This document shows positions 16,773-25,632 of a stretch of 64,000 nt of DNA, piece after piece; the first letter of the stretch is position 1, and the number at the start of each line of letters is the position of its first letter. Source of the stretch: Paracoccaceae bacterium (lineage in GTDB: Bacteria > Pseudomonadota > Alphaproteobacteria > Rhodobacterales > Rhodobacteraceae); assembly GCA_024742835.1 (NCBI GenBank), contig JANSXS010000065.1, positions 1 to 64,000 of the forward strand. The letters are read 5' to 3'. A program made the position numbers and the translations under genes. A model generated the notes under the pieces. The model was not told the origin of the DNA, did no database searches, and saw nothing but the letters and a program-made list of their open reading frames with translations.

Positions 16773-16831
16773 TAAAGCGTTCCGCCTTCAATTGATGCCT
16801 CGGGTTAAAGGCAGAACGCTTAAAACTCCCC
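16773..16831. repeat. Interspersed palindromic repeat, copy 2
   Basis: TAAAGCGTTCCGCCTTCAA through CGGGTTAAAGGCAGAACGC, then TTAAA, forms an imperfect hairpin with outer arms AGCGTTCCGCCTT / AAGGCAGAACGCT. It matches the first half of copy 1. The second-half motif (GCACTGCGTTTCG) is not present here. Confidence 0.75.
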
Positions 16832-16846
16832 GGTGTCGAAATCCAC

Positions 16847-16877
16847 AAAGAAAAAGCCCGGACAAATCTGTCCGGGC
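16847..16877 (-). terminator. Intrinsic terminator of ahcY
   Basis: GCCCGGACA / TGTCCGGGC form a perfect nine-base stem with a four-base loop (16856-16877). On the minus strand the stem is followed by a T-rich run, seen as AAAGAAAAA at 16847-16855. It lies 25 bases past the ahcY stop codon. Confidence 0.9.
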
Positions 16878-16902
16878 CTGAAATTTTCTGTTTGCCTCTG
16901 AA

Positions 16903-18291
16903 TCAATACCGATAATGTTCGGGCTTGAAAGGGCCTTCCGGCTTTACGCCGATATAGTCGGCCTGATCCTGCTTTAGTTCCGTCAGCCTGACACCGATGC
17001 GGCCCAGATGCAGGCGAGCCACCTTTTCATCCAGATGCTTGGGCAGGATATACACGTCTTTCCCATATTGCTTGCCGCGCTGCCAAAGTTCGATCTGCGC
17101 AAGAACCTGATTGGTAAAAGAGGCCGACATCACGAAAGACGGATGGCCGGTGGCATTGCCAAGGTTCAAAAGGCGGCCCTCGGACAACAGGATGATACGA
17201 TGGCCCGAGGGCATCTCGATCATGTCCACCTGTTCCTTGATGTTGGTCCATTTGTGGTTTTTGAGGCTGGCAACCTGAATTTCGTTGTCGAAATGGCCAA
17301 TATTGCCAACGATTGCCATATCCTTCATCGCGCGCATATGCTCTATGCGGATCACGTCCTTGTTGCCGGTGGTGGTGATAAAGATATCGGCGCTTTCGAC
17401 GACATCTTCCAGCAAAACAACCTCGAACCCGTCCATCGCGGCCTGAAGCGCGCAGATCGGATCAACCTCTGTGACCTTGACGCGCGCCCCAGCACCCTGA
17501 AGGGACGCGGCAGAGCCCTTGCCCACATCGCCGTAGCCCAGAACGACGGCGACCTTGCCAGCCATCATCGTATCTGTCGCTCGGCGGATCCCGTCCACAA
17601 GGCTTTCCTTGCAGCCGTACTTGTTGTCGAATTTCGACTTCGTGACGCTGTCGTTCACGTTGATCGCCGGGAACGGAAGCTGCCCTTCGCGCACCAGTTG
17701 GTAAAGACGGTTGACGCCGGTGGTGGTTTCCTCGGACACGCCCTTGATCTGGTCGCGGACCTTGGTGAACCAGCCGGGACTTTCCGACATCCTCTTGGCG
17801 ATCTGTTTCTTGATCACCTCTTCTTCTTCGGACTGGGGCACGGGAATGACGTCTTCACCGGCTTCGGCGCGCGCACCCAGCAAAACATACAGCGTGGCAT
17901 CGCCACCATCGTCGAGAATCATGTTCGGGCCGTCCGGAAACTGGAACGACTTGTCGAGGTAATCCCAATGCTCTTCCAGGGTCTGGCCCTTGATGGCGAA
18001 CACCGGCGTCCCGCCTTCGGCAATTGCCGCCGCGGCGTGATCCTGGGTAGAGAAGATGTTGCAGGATGCCCAACGCACATCAGCGCCCAGCGCGTTGAGC
18101 GTTTCGATAAGAACGGCGGTCTGGATGGTCATGTGCAAAGACCCGACGATCCGCGCGCCCTTGAGCGGTTGGCTTTCGCCATATTCCTCGCGCAAGGCCA
18201 TAAGCCCCGGCATTTCCGTTTCAGCGATATCGAGTTCCTTGCGCCCGTAGGCGGCGAGATCAATGTTTTTGACCACGTAATCCTTCGCCAT
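16903..18291 (-). CDS. ahcY: Adenosylhomocysteinase (S-adenosyl-L-homocysteine hydrolase)
   Basis: The enzyme splits S-adenosylhomocysteine to homocysteine and adenosine, clearing the product inhibitor of methyltransferases. The 462-residue product has the substrate region [15 protein letters not shown], the [14 protein letters not shown] segment, the NAD site [10 protein letters not shown] and the conserved C terminus ending PEHYRY. The ATG at 18291 is chosen because GGAG lies just upstream and the conserved protein begins there. A SAH riboswitch was looked for in the 130 bases upstream and not found. A strong terminator follows the gene. Confidence 0.96.
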   Translation of the reverse strand: MAKDYVVKNIDLAAYGRKELDIAETEMPGLMALREEYGESQPLKGARIVGSLHMTIQTAVLIETLNALGADVRWASCNIFSTQDHAAAAIAEGGTPVFAIKGQTLEEHWDYLDKSFQFPDGPNMILDDGGDATLYVLLGARAEAGEDVIPVPQSEEEEVIKKQIAKRMSESPGWFTKVRDQIKGVSEETTTGVNRLYQLVREGQLPFPAINVNDSVTKSKFDNKYGCKESLVDGIRRATDTMMAGKVAVVLGYGDVGKGSAASLQGAGARVKVTEVDPICALQAAMDGFEVVLLEDVVESADIFITTTGNKDVIRIEHMRAMKDMAIVGNIGHFDNEIQVASLKNHKWTNIKEQVDMIEMPSGHRIILLSEGRLLNLGNATGHPSFVMSASFTNQVLAQIELWQRGKQYGKDVYILPKHLDEKVARLHLGRIGVRLTELKQDQADYIGVKPEGPFKPEHYRY

Positions 18292-18377
18292 GATCCACTC
18301 CTTGCAATACCATGTTGCGACGGCAGATAGCACCGGGCTGACAACGGGGCAATGTACTGTTGATATCCGGTACGCGT

Positions 18378-18698
18378 TTAGCTGGACCTGTCCGATGACA
18401 AGGGTGGCGTCGCGTCGAACTGCCAATCCGTACCCGTTGCCAAAACGCAGGACATACCATCCGGCGTGGTCAACATAACGGTGAACGTGCCCGTTTCACG
18501 AGAGGCCCAGACCTCAACCAATTCTTGCCGGTCCTCGCGTGCCTGAAGGCCGCGTCCAGAGGGCTGTTCTTTGTAATGGGCCGCCAGGCGTTCCACCACC
18601 TGGTCCCGCTGGGCACAGTATTCCGACCCGGCCCAGGCAGGCGCGGTCACGACGATAACGCAAATGGCTGCCATAGCCCGAAAGAGATGTTTGAGCAT
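18378..18698 (-). CDS. Small secreted hypothetical protein
   Basis: The product has 106 residues. A clear signal peptide occupies residues 1-23 ([19 protein letters not shown], cleaved after AWA). The mature part begins [19 protein letters not shown] and has two Cys (28 and 83) that could form a disulphide in the periplasm. It resembles small periplasmic proteins of unknown function conserved in Rhodobacterales. The gene is 87 bases upstream of ahcY on the same strand and may share its transcript. Confidence 0.7.
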   Translation of the reverse strand: MLKHLFRAMAAICVIVVTAPAWAGSEYCAQRDQVVERLAAHYKEQPSGRGLQAREDRQELVEVWASRETGTFTVMLTTPDGMSCVLATGTDWQFDATPPLSSDRSS

Positions 18699-18971
18699 CT
18701 CGCTTTCCTTTCACAGGTTTATCGGAACGATCCCGGCGGACCGTCCCGGTTCTTTGGGTTGTGATATCGACAAACCGGATGCTGCTCGGGCTTTGTGCCT
18801 CTGAATCCGGAGTGAAGGGCAGCGAGTATCCAACAGCGCAACATTGAGCCGGAAATATGGCCATATTGTGGCGCGCAGACGCCGCCACAAAAATAAGCCA
18901 CACATCTTTTGCAATTCGTTCAAGCGCTTTGTATGCACTCCGGAACCCACGTCATGTGAAAGGATCCATCC

Positions 18972-19565
18972 ATGGCCCCGGCTCGTGCCTGGCAGAAAAT
19001 GTTGTCCGGTCGTCGTCTTGACCTTCTGGATCCCACCCCGGTGGATATCGAGATCGAGGACATCGCCCACGGGCTGTCGTTCGTCGCGCGTTGGAACGGG
19101 CAGACGCGTGGGGATTATGCCTATTCGGTGGCCGAGCATTCCTTGCTTGTGGAAAGGCTCTATTCCCGCCTGACGGCCCGCCCGGACCCGAAATGGCAGC
19201 TTGCAGCACTTTTGCATGATGCGCCCGAATACGTGATCGGTGACATGATCTCGCCGGTAAAAGCCTCTGTCGGGCCAGGCTACAGCGAGCTTGAAAACCG
19301 GCTTTCAACTGCCGTGCATCTGCGCTTTGGCTTGCCCGCCGCCCTGCCCTTGACCGTAAAGCGGACGATAAAGAAGGCCGACAGGATCAGCGCGTGGATG
19401 GAAGCGGTGCGTATCGCCGGTTTTTCAGAAACAGAGGCGAACAGGTTCTTCGGGGTGCCCGACGCGGGTATGATCGAGGGGATGGACATCGTCTTACGCC
19501 CACCGATGCAGACGCGCGCCGATTACATCGCGCGGCACGCGGCCTTGATCGCAAAGATCCGTTAA
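18972..19565 (+). CDS. HD-domain hydrolase, YfbR-like
   Basis: The 197-residue protein has the HD metal-binding pattern: H in VAEHSLLVERL, HD in ALLHDAPEYVIGDM and a later D in IKKADRISAW. YfbR-like members dephosphorylate deoxynucleoside monophosphates. Some bacterial relatives have other phosphohydrolase roles, so the substrate is uncertain. The ATG is preceded by AAAGGA. It is convergent with regA, with only 30 bases between stops. Confidence 0.75.
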   Translation: MAPARAWQKMLSGRRLDLLDPTPVDIEIEDIAHGLSFVARWNGQTRGDYAYSVAEHSLLVERLYSRLTARPDPKWQLAALLHDAPEYVIGDMISPVKASVGPGYSELENRLSTAVHLRFGLPAALPLTVKRTIKKADRISAWMEAVRIAGFSETEANRFFGVPDAGMIEGMDIVLRPPMQTRADYIARHAALIAKIR

Positions 19566-19595
19566 TCGAACCGCGAAACGCTGCAAGGCACTGAT

Positions 19596-20147
19596 TCAGC
19601 GCGGCGACCGCTTTGCCAAAATGCGTTGCAAGGTGCGCCGGTGCATGTTCAACCGCCGCGCGGTTTCGCTGACATTGCGATCACAAAGCTCGTAGACGCG
19701 CTGTATATGCTCCCACCTGACGCGATCCGCGCTCATGGGATTGTCGGGCGGCGGCGGCATTTCATCCCCCGTCGACAAAAGCGCATTCGTGATGTCGGTC
19801 GCGTCAGCGGGCTTGGACAGGTAATCCGTGGCACCGATCTTTACCGCGGCAACGGCGGTGGCAATCGCACCGTAGCCAGTCAGCACAACAACCCGGCTGT
19901 CGGGGCGCTTTTCGCGGATCACCTCGACCACATCAAGACCGTTGCCATCCTCAAGCCGTAAATCGCACACCGCAAAAGCCGGTGGGCGGGCTGTGGCAAT
20001 AGCCTGACCGGCGGCAACGGAACCGGCGGTTTCCACGTCGAAACCGCGTTTTTCCATCGCTTTGGCAAGACGCCGCAGAAATGGCTCGTCATCATCGACA
20101 AGCAACAGGGATTTGTCCTCGCCGAGTTCGGGATGGTCCGATGCCAT
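19596..20147 (-). CDS. regA: Response regulator RegA/PrrA/ActR
   Basis: RegA is the DNA-binding partner of the redox kinase RegB and controls respiration, photosynthesis, nitrogen and carbon fixation genes in alphaproteobacteria. The 183-residue product has the receiver acidic pair LLLVDDDEPF, the phosphoacceptor in FAVCDLRLEDGNG, the conserved Lys in YLSKPAD, a proline linker (MPPPPDNPM) and a Fis-type helix-turn-helix (NVSETARRLNMHRRTLQRIL). The length matches RegA almost exactly. The start at 20147 is chosen because the receiver begins there. It follows senC on the same strand. Confidence 0.95.
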   Translation of the reverse strand: MASDHPELGEDKSLLLVDDDEPFLRRLAKAMEKRGFDVETAGSVAAGQAIATARPPAFAVCDLRLEDGNGLDVVEVIREKRPDSRVVVLTGYGAIATAVAAVKIGATDYLSKPADATDITNALLSTGDEMPPPPDNPMSADRVRWEHIQRVYELCDRNVSETARRLNMHRRTLQRILAKRSPR

Positions 20148-20219
20148 GATCTGTCTCTCCTCCTGCCGCCTGTGGATATTATGTAGCCCGCGCAAGAAGA
20201 TGCGTCAAACCAACGCCAT

Positions 20220-20831
20220 CTATTGCGCATCGACAAAGCATTGGACACGCTCTGCCATTGTCTCGGCGCTTACATCACGTCGGAAAAAATCCACAAACCC
20301 ATGCCCCGGCATACTGAGATAGGTGAATGTGGAATGATCGACGAGATAGTATTCATCGTCGGCGTCCTGCTTGCTATAGAATGTTCTATAGGCTTGGCTG
20401 GCCGCCTTGACCTGTTCGGGGCTGCCGGTCAATCCAAGAAGGCGGGGGTGGATGTTGGCGGTGAATTCCTCCAGCACCTCTGGCGTATCGCGATCCGGGT
20501 CCACCGATATGAAAACCGGTTTCACGATATCGCCCCGCTCTTCGAGGATATCCACCGCCGCGACGTTGCGCACGGTATCCAACGGGCAGACATCCGGGCA
20601 GAACGTGTATCCGAAATACAGCAATGTAGGCTGGTCTATGACCTCGGCATCCGTCACCGTTTCGCCGGTTTCGCTAACCAGCGTGAACGGACCCCCGATC
20701 TGGCCTGCAACAGCGCCCGATCGGCACTGCGCGAACTTGTCGGCCTGCGGGTCGGGGCGGGTCATCAAATATACCAGCCCAAGCACGCCCACGACGATGA
20801 GGGCCGAAAGAAATGCGATAATACGGGTCAT
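20220..20831 (-). CDS. senC: SCO1/SenC family copper chaperone
   Basis: SenC delivers copper for cytochrome oxidase assembly. The 203-residue product has an N-terminal membrane anchor (residues 4-24), the copper motif FGYTFCPDVCPLD with CxxxC near residues 78-82, and the conserved His in VDHSTFTYL. It lies between regA and the divergent regB, the classical Rhodobacter order. It probably shares a promoter region of about 90 bases with regB and is co-transcribed with regA. Confidence 0.94.
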   Translation of the reverse strand: MTRIIAFLSALIVVGVLGLVYLMTRPDPQADKFAQCRSGAVAGQIGGPFTLVSETGETVTDAEVIDQPTLLYFGYTFCPDVCPLDTVRNVAAVDILEERGDIVKPVFISVDPDRDTPEVLEEFTANIHPRLLGLTGSPEQVKAASQAYRTFYSKQDADDEYYLVDHSTFTYLSMPGHGFVDFFRRDVSAETMAERVQCFVDAQ

Positions 20832-20919
20832 GTCCTGTCTGCGTCCTTCTGGGCAATCGATCTTGGTTGTGCGAACTTATGTTCTCCGGGGTCAGGATAA
20901 AAGAGAGACAGCAAGCCGC

Positions 20920-22314
20920 ATGACCGATACGCAGATCAGCTTCGGCGAAACGGGCCGCACACGCAACTGGATCCGGCTGCGCACCCTTGTTCTTTTGCGC
21001 TGGTGGGCGATCGCAGGCCAGCTCACCGCGCTTGTCGTGGCGCAAAAGGTGCTCAACCTGTCTTTGGAAACAGGGCTTTGCTATCTGACCGTCGGCGCAT
21101 CGGTGATCACGAACGTGATCGCAACCTTCATTTTTCCTGAAAACAAACGCCTGTCAGAGCGCGAAACGCTATTGATCGTGCTTTTCGACATGCTTCAGCT
21201 TGGCCTGTTGCTTTATCTGACGGGCGGGCTGAACAATCCGTTCTCCATCCTGATCGTTGGCCCCGTCACCGTATCGGCAGCGGCCCTCAGCGCCCGATCA
21301 TCCATATTTTTGGGTCTGACGGCCATTCTGATTACGTCGATCCTGACACGGTTCCACATCCCCTTGCACACCGAAAGCGGAGAGATCCTGCGCGTGCCCG
21401 ATATCTTCCTGTTCGGCAATTGGGGGGCCATCGTTATCGCGGTTGCATTCCTCGGCGTCTATTCCAGACGACTGGTTTCCGAGGTTCACGCCATGTCAGA
21501 GGCGCTTCAGGCCACGCAAATGGCGCTGGCCCGCGAACAAAAGCTGACCGATCTGGGTGGTGTGGTCGCGGCGGCCGCGCATGAACTGGGCACGCCCCTT
21601 GCCACCATAAAGCTGACCAGCTCCGAATTGGCAGAGGAGCTGTCGGATAACGAAGAACTGCGCGACGATGCGCTTTTGATCCGGGCACAGGCGGACCGAT
21701 GCCGCGATATCCTGAGATCCATGGGGCGGGCCGGCAAGGACGACCTGCACCTGCGGCGCGCACCACTGGTGGCAGTGGTCGAAGAGGCTGCCGACCCTCA
21801 CCGTGATCGCGGCAAGGAAATCATATTCGACACCGGCACGCAGGCAACTGGCGTTGGCGGGCAACCCACGATCCTCAGACGGCCAGAGGTGATCCATGGT
21901 CTGCGCAACCTTATCCAGAATGCGGTCGATTTCGCTCGTCACAAGGTGTGGATCGACTGCACCTGGACAGAAACCGACATCACGATCCGTATCATGGATG
22001 ACGGCCGCGGCTATCCCGCCCATGTGCTGGGTCGTATCGGCGAACCTTTCATGCGGCACAGGATGTATCGGCAGCACTCCAAACGACCCGAATACGAGGG
22101 CATGGGCCTTGGGCTTTTCATCGCCAAGACGCTTCTGGAACGCTCTGGCGCGGATCTGAGCTTTGCCAACGGCCCGGAGTCCTTTGCCGGGCAGGAAAAC
22201 TTTTCAGAGCGTACTGGTGCCTTTGTCGAGGTCAGTTGGCCACGGGAACGTATCGAAGAGCTCGGTGGCGGCGACCGACAGATCCTGGGCGACAATCGAC
22301 AGATTGCAAGCTGA
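20920..22314 (+). CDS. regB: Redox sensor histidine kinase RegB/PrrB
   Basis: The 464-residue protein has about six membrane segments (residues 25-180), including the quinone-sensing heptapeptide GGLNNPF (102-108). The phosphoacceptor is His221 in AAAHELGTPLATIKL, and the redox-active cysteine equivalent to RegB Cys265 is Cys261 in DRCRDILRSMG. The ATPase has LIQNAVDFA, DDGRGYP and GMGLGLFIAKTLLE. All residues needed for redox sensing are present, so it should phosphorylate RegA when the respiratory chain is reduced. The start ATG is 88 bases from senC, which is divergent. Confidence 0.96.
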   Translation: MTDTQISFGETGRTRNWIRLRTLVLLRWWAIAGQLTALVVAQKVLNLSLETGLCYLTVGASVITNVIATFIFPENKRLSERETLLIVLFDMLQLGLLLYLTGGLNNPFSILIVGPVTVSAAALSARSSIFLGLTAILITSILTRFHIPLHTESGEILRVPDIFLFGNWGAIVIAVAFLGVYSRRLVSEVHAMSEALQATQMALAREQKLTDLGGVVAAAAHELGTPLATIKLTSSELAEELSDNEELRDDALLIRAQADRCRDILRSMGRAGKDDLHLRRAPLVAVVEEAADPHRDRGKEIIFDTGTQATGVGGQPTILRRPEVIHGLRNLIQNAVDFARHKVWIDCTWTETDITIRIMDDGRGYPAHVLGRIGEPFMRHRMYRQHSKRPEYEGMGLGLFIAKTLLERSGADLSFANGPESFAGQENFSERTGAFVEVSWPRERIEELGGGDRQILGDNRQIAS

Positions 22315-22358
22315 GGCGTTTCGCTGAAACCTCGGATTATGGGCGGAACGCTTCAGGG
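22314..22358. repeat. Interspersed palindromic repeat, copy 3 (short form)
   Basis: AGGCGTTTCGCTGAAACCTC through GGGCGGAACGCTTCAGG forms an imperfect hairpin and shares the GCGTTxCGC and GCGGAACGCTT ends of the other copies. It begins at the last base of the regB stop codon, so it may also act as a 3' end structure of regB mRNA. Confidence 0.55.
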
Positions 22359-22452
22359 CGAACATGTTCGGCCTGTTTCGGACAAGGTCGATCACCTCGC
22401 GGAAAGATCATGCGCTTTAACCGTTGTTTAACCACCGTGGCGCAATTGTGGC

Positions 22453-22545
22453 ATAAAGTATTCCGCCTTTGACCTGAGACATCGGCCAAAGGCAGAGCGC
22501 GCGCAAAGATGGGGTGGAGCACTGCGTTTCGCGAAACGCTTTAGG
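22453..22545. repeat. Interspersed palindromic repeat, copy 4 (long form)
   Basis: The first half is TAAAGTATTCCGCCTTTGAC followed by CTGAGACATCGGCCAAAGG. The second half is GGAGCACTGCGTTTCGCGAA and ends ACGCTTTAGG. Positions 22524-22539 are a perfect 16-base palindrome, GCGTTTCGCGAAACGC. Order and spacing match copy 1. It lies just upstream of the PAS protein gene. Confidence 0.8.
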
Positions 22546-22570
22546 TATTCCCCAGGGAAGGACAAATGCC

Positions 22571-24085
22571 ATGACCGGCCTGAGCCTTGTAGATTTCCTG
22601 TGGATCGCGGCCATTTCCGCGACTGTTGCCTTTGTGGTTCTCTGGGGACTTGATCGTCTTTGGCGACGTGACCGCACCGAAATGCCAACCCGGCCGACCA
22701 CGGCACAAGACGCTTGTTTCCTGTTTCAAAACGACGTGTTGGTCGATCAGGATTACGGTGACACGCCCGTGAATGGCGGCCCGCACGCCTCCGCCGACAC
22801 GTGGGCAGACCTGCGCGATTGGCTTGGAGAGAGGTTCGGCGCACTCCCGATCAGCCTTGCCGATACCGGCATCAAAGAGCCTGAAACGCTGTCGGCGCTT
22901 TCTGCAGAAGATCCCGCAACACTAGAAATCAGCGCCCGGAACGGCGCGCGTCGGGTCGCCTTGCACGATCCCGCGCTTGCCCATGCCGCAGACCGGCATC
23001 AGGCAAAGCTGGTGGCACAGGATCTGCTCCGGCATAGGCAGATCCTTGATCAAGCGCCCTGCGCTATCGCAGTCATGACCGCTGATGGGGCGTCTGAGTG
23101 GCACAATGCGCAGTTTGCAAGTTTTTCCAAACCACAAGCCGAACACTTGCTGCAAGCCGCGCGTGCCATGCCCACAAAGAACCGGGTCTGTCTTCCCGGC
23201 GGTGCATCTGACAAGGACCGTCACGTGGAACTTTCCTGTTTTTCGCTTGGCGACACATGCGTGCTGTATGTCACCGACATCACCGAAGTGGCAGAGGCAG
23301 AGAAAATTCGGGCCGAATTCATTCAGACACTGACCAAAACCTTTGCGAATCTGACTACCGGTCTTGCCGTCTTCGACAGGCATCGCAGGCTTGCTGTTTT
23401 CAACCCCGCGCTTGTGGATCTCACCGATCTCCCGGCGGCATTCCTGACCGCACAGCCGCCTTTGGCTCAATTCTTTGACATGTTGCGCGACAACAAGATG
23501 CTGCCGGAGCCACGAGACTACGGCGACTGGCGCAGCAAGATCGACGACATGATCACATCCGCCTCTGACGGGCGGTATCAAGAAGATTGGCATCTTGTGA
23601 ACGGTTTGACCTATCGTGTTACGGGTCGGCCGCATCCCGATGGCGCAATCGCCTTCCTGTTCGAGGATATCTCGGACGAGGTCGCAATGACCCGGCAAAT
23701 CCGCACCCAGCTTGATGTGCGGCAAGCCACGCTTGATACGCTGGACAAGGCCATCGCTGTTATTGGCGCTGATCGGTCGATCATCCTGTGCAACCAGGCC
23801 TGTACCGATCTTCTGGGTATCGACCCGGACGGGTGTTTCGCCGATATGGGCCTTGGTGATCTTCTGAAAGCCTGTCGGTCTCGTTTGCCGCAACGCAGCG
23901 TCTGGAACGAGGTTGAACAAGCGGTTTTGCATCGCCGCGACCTTGATCAGACCTTTCGCACGGTTCAGGGTGCCGTCTATCGCTGTCAGGTCACGCGCAT
24001 CCCCGGCAAGAAAATGACGATCTCGATCATGCCTCTGGCGACACTGGCGCAAGATCTTGCCCCACGGTTAAAGCTGCACGCCTGA
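22571..24085 (+). CDS. Membrane-anchored PAS-domain protein without kinase domain
   Basis: The 504-residue product has one N-terminal membrane segment (about residues 6-28, LVDFLWIAAISATVAFVVLW) followed by cytoplasmic PAS-like units near 150-250, 250-390 and 390-495. PAS signatures include LTTGLAVFDRHRRLAVFNPALVDL and LDKAIAVIGADRSIILCNQA. A helix (AEAEKIRAEFIQTLTKTFANL) sits between PAS units where a kinase dimerisation helix might be expected, but it lacks a His and no ATPase domain follows. It sits between regB and tsaE. It may be a sensor that acts through partner proteins; its ligand is unknown. Confidence 0.7.
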   Translation: MTGLSLVDFLWIAAISATVAFVVLWGLDRLWRRDRTEMPTRPTTAQDACFLFQNDVLVDQDYGDTPVNGGPHASADTWADLRDWLGERFGALPISLADTGIKEPETLSALSAEDPATLEISARNGARRVALHDPALAHAADRHQAKLVAQDLLRHRQILDQAPCAIAVMTADGASEWHNAQFASFSKPQAEHLLQAARAMPTKNRVCLPGGASDKDRHVELSCFSLGDTCVLYVTDITEVAEAEKIRAEFIQTLTKTFANLTTGLAVFDRHRRLAVFNPALVDLTDLPAAFLTAQPPLAQFFDMLRDNKMLPEPRDYGDWRSKIDDMITSASDGRYQEDWHLVNGLTYRVTGRPHPDGAIAFLFEDISDEVAMTRQIRTQLDVRQATLDTLDKAIAVIGADRSIILCNQACTDLLGIDPDGCFADMGLGDLLKACRSRLPQRSVWNEVEQAVLHRRDLDQTFRTVQGAVYRCQVTRIPGKKMTISIMPLATLAQDLAPRLKLHA

Positions 24086-24137
24086 CCTGCCCCGACTTGG
24101 CGGTTGCAGGCCGACAGGCTGTGTGTAGTGTTGCGCC

Positions 24138-24614
24138 ATGTCCGGCTATCACGCAAACATCGACCTGCCATCGCCAGAGACCACCGCACGGTTTGCCGCC
24201 GATCTTGCAACGCGGCTGCGCGCGGGCGATGTCCTGCTTTTGTCGGGGCCGGTTGGCGCCGGAAAGACGCATTTCGCCCGACACCTCATCACCCGCCTGC
24301 TGATCACACCAGAGGACGTCCCCTCACCAACCTTCACGCTTGTGCAGACTTATCAGGGGGCATCCGGGGAAATCTGGCACGCCGACCTCTATCGACTGAA
24401 TGACAGTGCGGAAATTGTCGAATTGGGCCTGTCCGACGCGTTCGGGACCTCCATCTGCCTTGTCGAATGGCCCGATCGCCTTGGCGATATGGCGCCCAAA
24501 GATGCATTAACCCTTACCTTTACCACCGAGAAGGATGAAAATCGGCGCAGGCTCGTCGCCTTGTGGCAACAGGGCGATTGGGAACACAGGATCGGGGATC
24601 TGTTTGATGGCTGA
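24138..24614 (+). CDS. tsaE: tRNA t6A biosynthesis ATPase TsaE
   Basis: TsaE works with TsaB and TsaD to make threonylcarbamoyl-adenosine at position 37 of ANN-decoding tRNAs. The 158-residue product has Walker A GPVGAGKTHFA, the SPTFTLVQTY segment, HADLYRL and the C-terminal LVEWPDRLG motif, all typical. It heads a run of overlapping genes (next start overlaps by eight bases), a known alphaproteobacterial arrangement with amgK and murU. Confidence 0.94.
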   Translation: MSGYHANIDLPSPETTARFAADLATRLRAGDVLLLSGPVGAGKTHFARHLITRLLITPEDVPSPTFTLVQTYQGASGEIWHADLYRLNDSAEIVELGLSDAFGTSICLVEWPDRLGDMAPKDALTLTFTTEKDENRRRLVALWQQGDWEHRIGDLFDG

Positions 24615-25632
24615 ACGCGACGCACGACTTGAAAGTTTCCTGCGACAGGCCGGCTGGGACGATGCATTGCGCGCGATGTTGGCTGGCGATGCCTCTAACC
24701 GCCGTTATCTGCGCCTGATCCGGCCCAGCACCGCCGAACGCGCCGTGCTGATGGACGCACCACCCGACAAGGGCGAGAACGTCGCGCCATTCCTCCATAT
24801 TGCAACCTATCTCACCGGTCTTGGGTTCAGTGCGCCACGCATCTACGCTCGGGATACCGATGCCGGGTTTCTCTTGCTCGAAGATCTGGGTGACGCACTT
24901 TTTGCACGGGTGGTCGCACGACACGAGGAGATGCAAAACAGTCTCTATTCCGCCGCCACTGACCTTCTAGCCGAGCTGCACCGCGACACACCGCCCGACG
25001 GGCTTGCACCCTATGCGCCGCCCTTGGCCGCCGACCTGTCCGGCTTGGCGCATGATTGGTATGCCACCGGCGCGATGGATAAGCCAGACCGGGCAGCGCG
25101 GGACGCGCTTACAGAGACGGTTGACGCGGCGATTTCGGCATTTGCACCGGATTGCGACGTCTTGGTGCAGCGCGATTATCATTCCGAAAATCTGCTTTGG
25201 CTACCCGATCGCGAAGGCGTGAAACGGGTCGGTCTGCTTGATTTCCAGGATGCCATGCTGGGCCATCGGGCCTATGATCTCGTATCACTGCTTCAGGACG
25301 CTCGCCGCGATGTGCCACCGGACATCGAAGCACAAATGATCGCCCGTTACATCGCCGCCACCGAACAGGATGCGTTGGATTTCGCCCTGTCCTATGCCAC
25401 GCTTGGCGCACAGCGCAACCTGCGCATACTGGGCGTTTTCGCGCGGTTGTGCATACGGGATGGCAAAGCGCAATATGTCGATATGATCCCCCGAGTCTGG
25501 AGCCTGTTACAGCGCAACCTGACCCATCCGGAACTCGGCGCGCTTCGCGATGCTTGCGCCTGTCTTCCCGAACCAGACGACGCCCTTATGGCAAGGCTCA
25601 GATCAAAATGCGCAACGAACCCGACTCTGTAA
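24607..25632 (+). CDS. amgK: Cell-wall sugar kinase AmgK (APH family)
   Basis: AmgK phosphorylates N-acetylmuramate and N-acetylglucosamine at the anomeric position in the recycling route that bypasses de novo UDP-MurNAc synthesis. The 341-residue product has the aminoglycoside-phosphotransferase fold: LEDLGDALFARV, the catalytic loop VLVQRDYHSENLLW and the metal site LLDFQDAMLGHRAYDL. The function is supported by the adjacent murU homologue, overlapping by 25 bases. The start is the ATG that overlaps the tsaE stop. Confidence 0.88.
   Translation: MAERDARLESFLRQAGWDDALRAMLAGDASNRRYLRLIRPSTAERAVLMDAPPDKGENVAPFLHIATYLTGLGFSAPRIYARDTDAGFLLLEDLGDALFARVVARHEEMQNSLYSAATDLLAELHRDTPPDGLAPYAPPLAADLSGLAHDWYATGAMDKPDRAARDALTETVDAAISAFAPDCDVLVQRDYHSENLLWLPDREGVKRVGLLDFQDAMLGHRAYDLVSLLQDARRDVPPDIEAQMIARYIAATEQDALDFALSYATLGAQRNLRILGVFARLCIRDGKAQYVDMIPRVWSLLQRNLTHPELGALRDACACLPEPDDALMARLRSKCATNPTL

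Noticed and set aside
17008-18330. 440-codon open frame on the plus strand
   Set aside because: It is fully antisense to ahcY, has no family pattern, and reflects the high GC third positions of the real gene.
18292-18420. SAH riboswitch upstream of ahcY
   Set aside because: The conserved core of the SAH riboswitch is not visible in the leader.
22922-24052. 376-codon minus-strand open frame
   Set aside because: It is antisense to the PAS protein and shows no family match.
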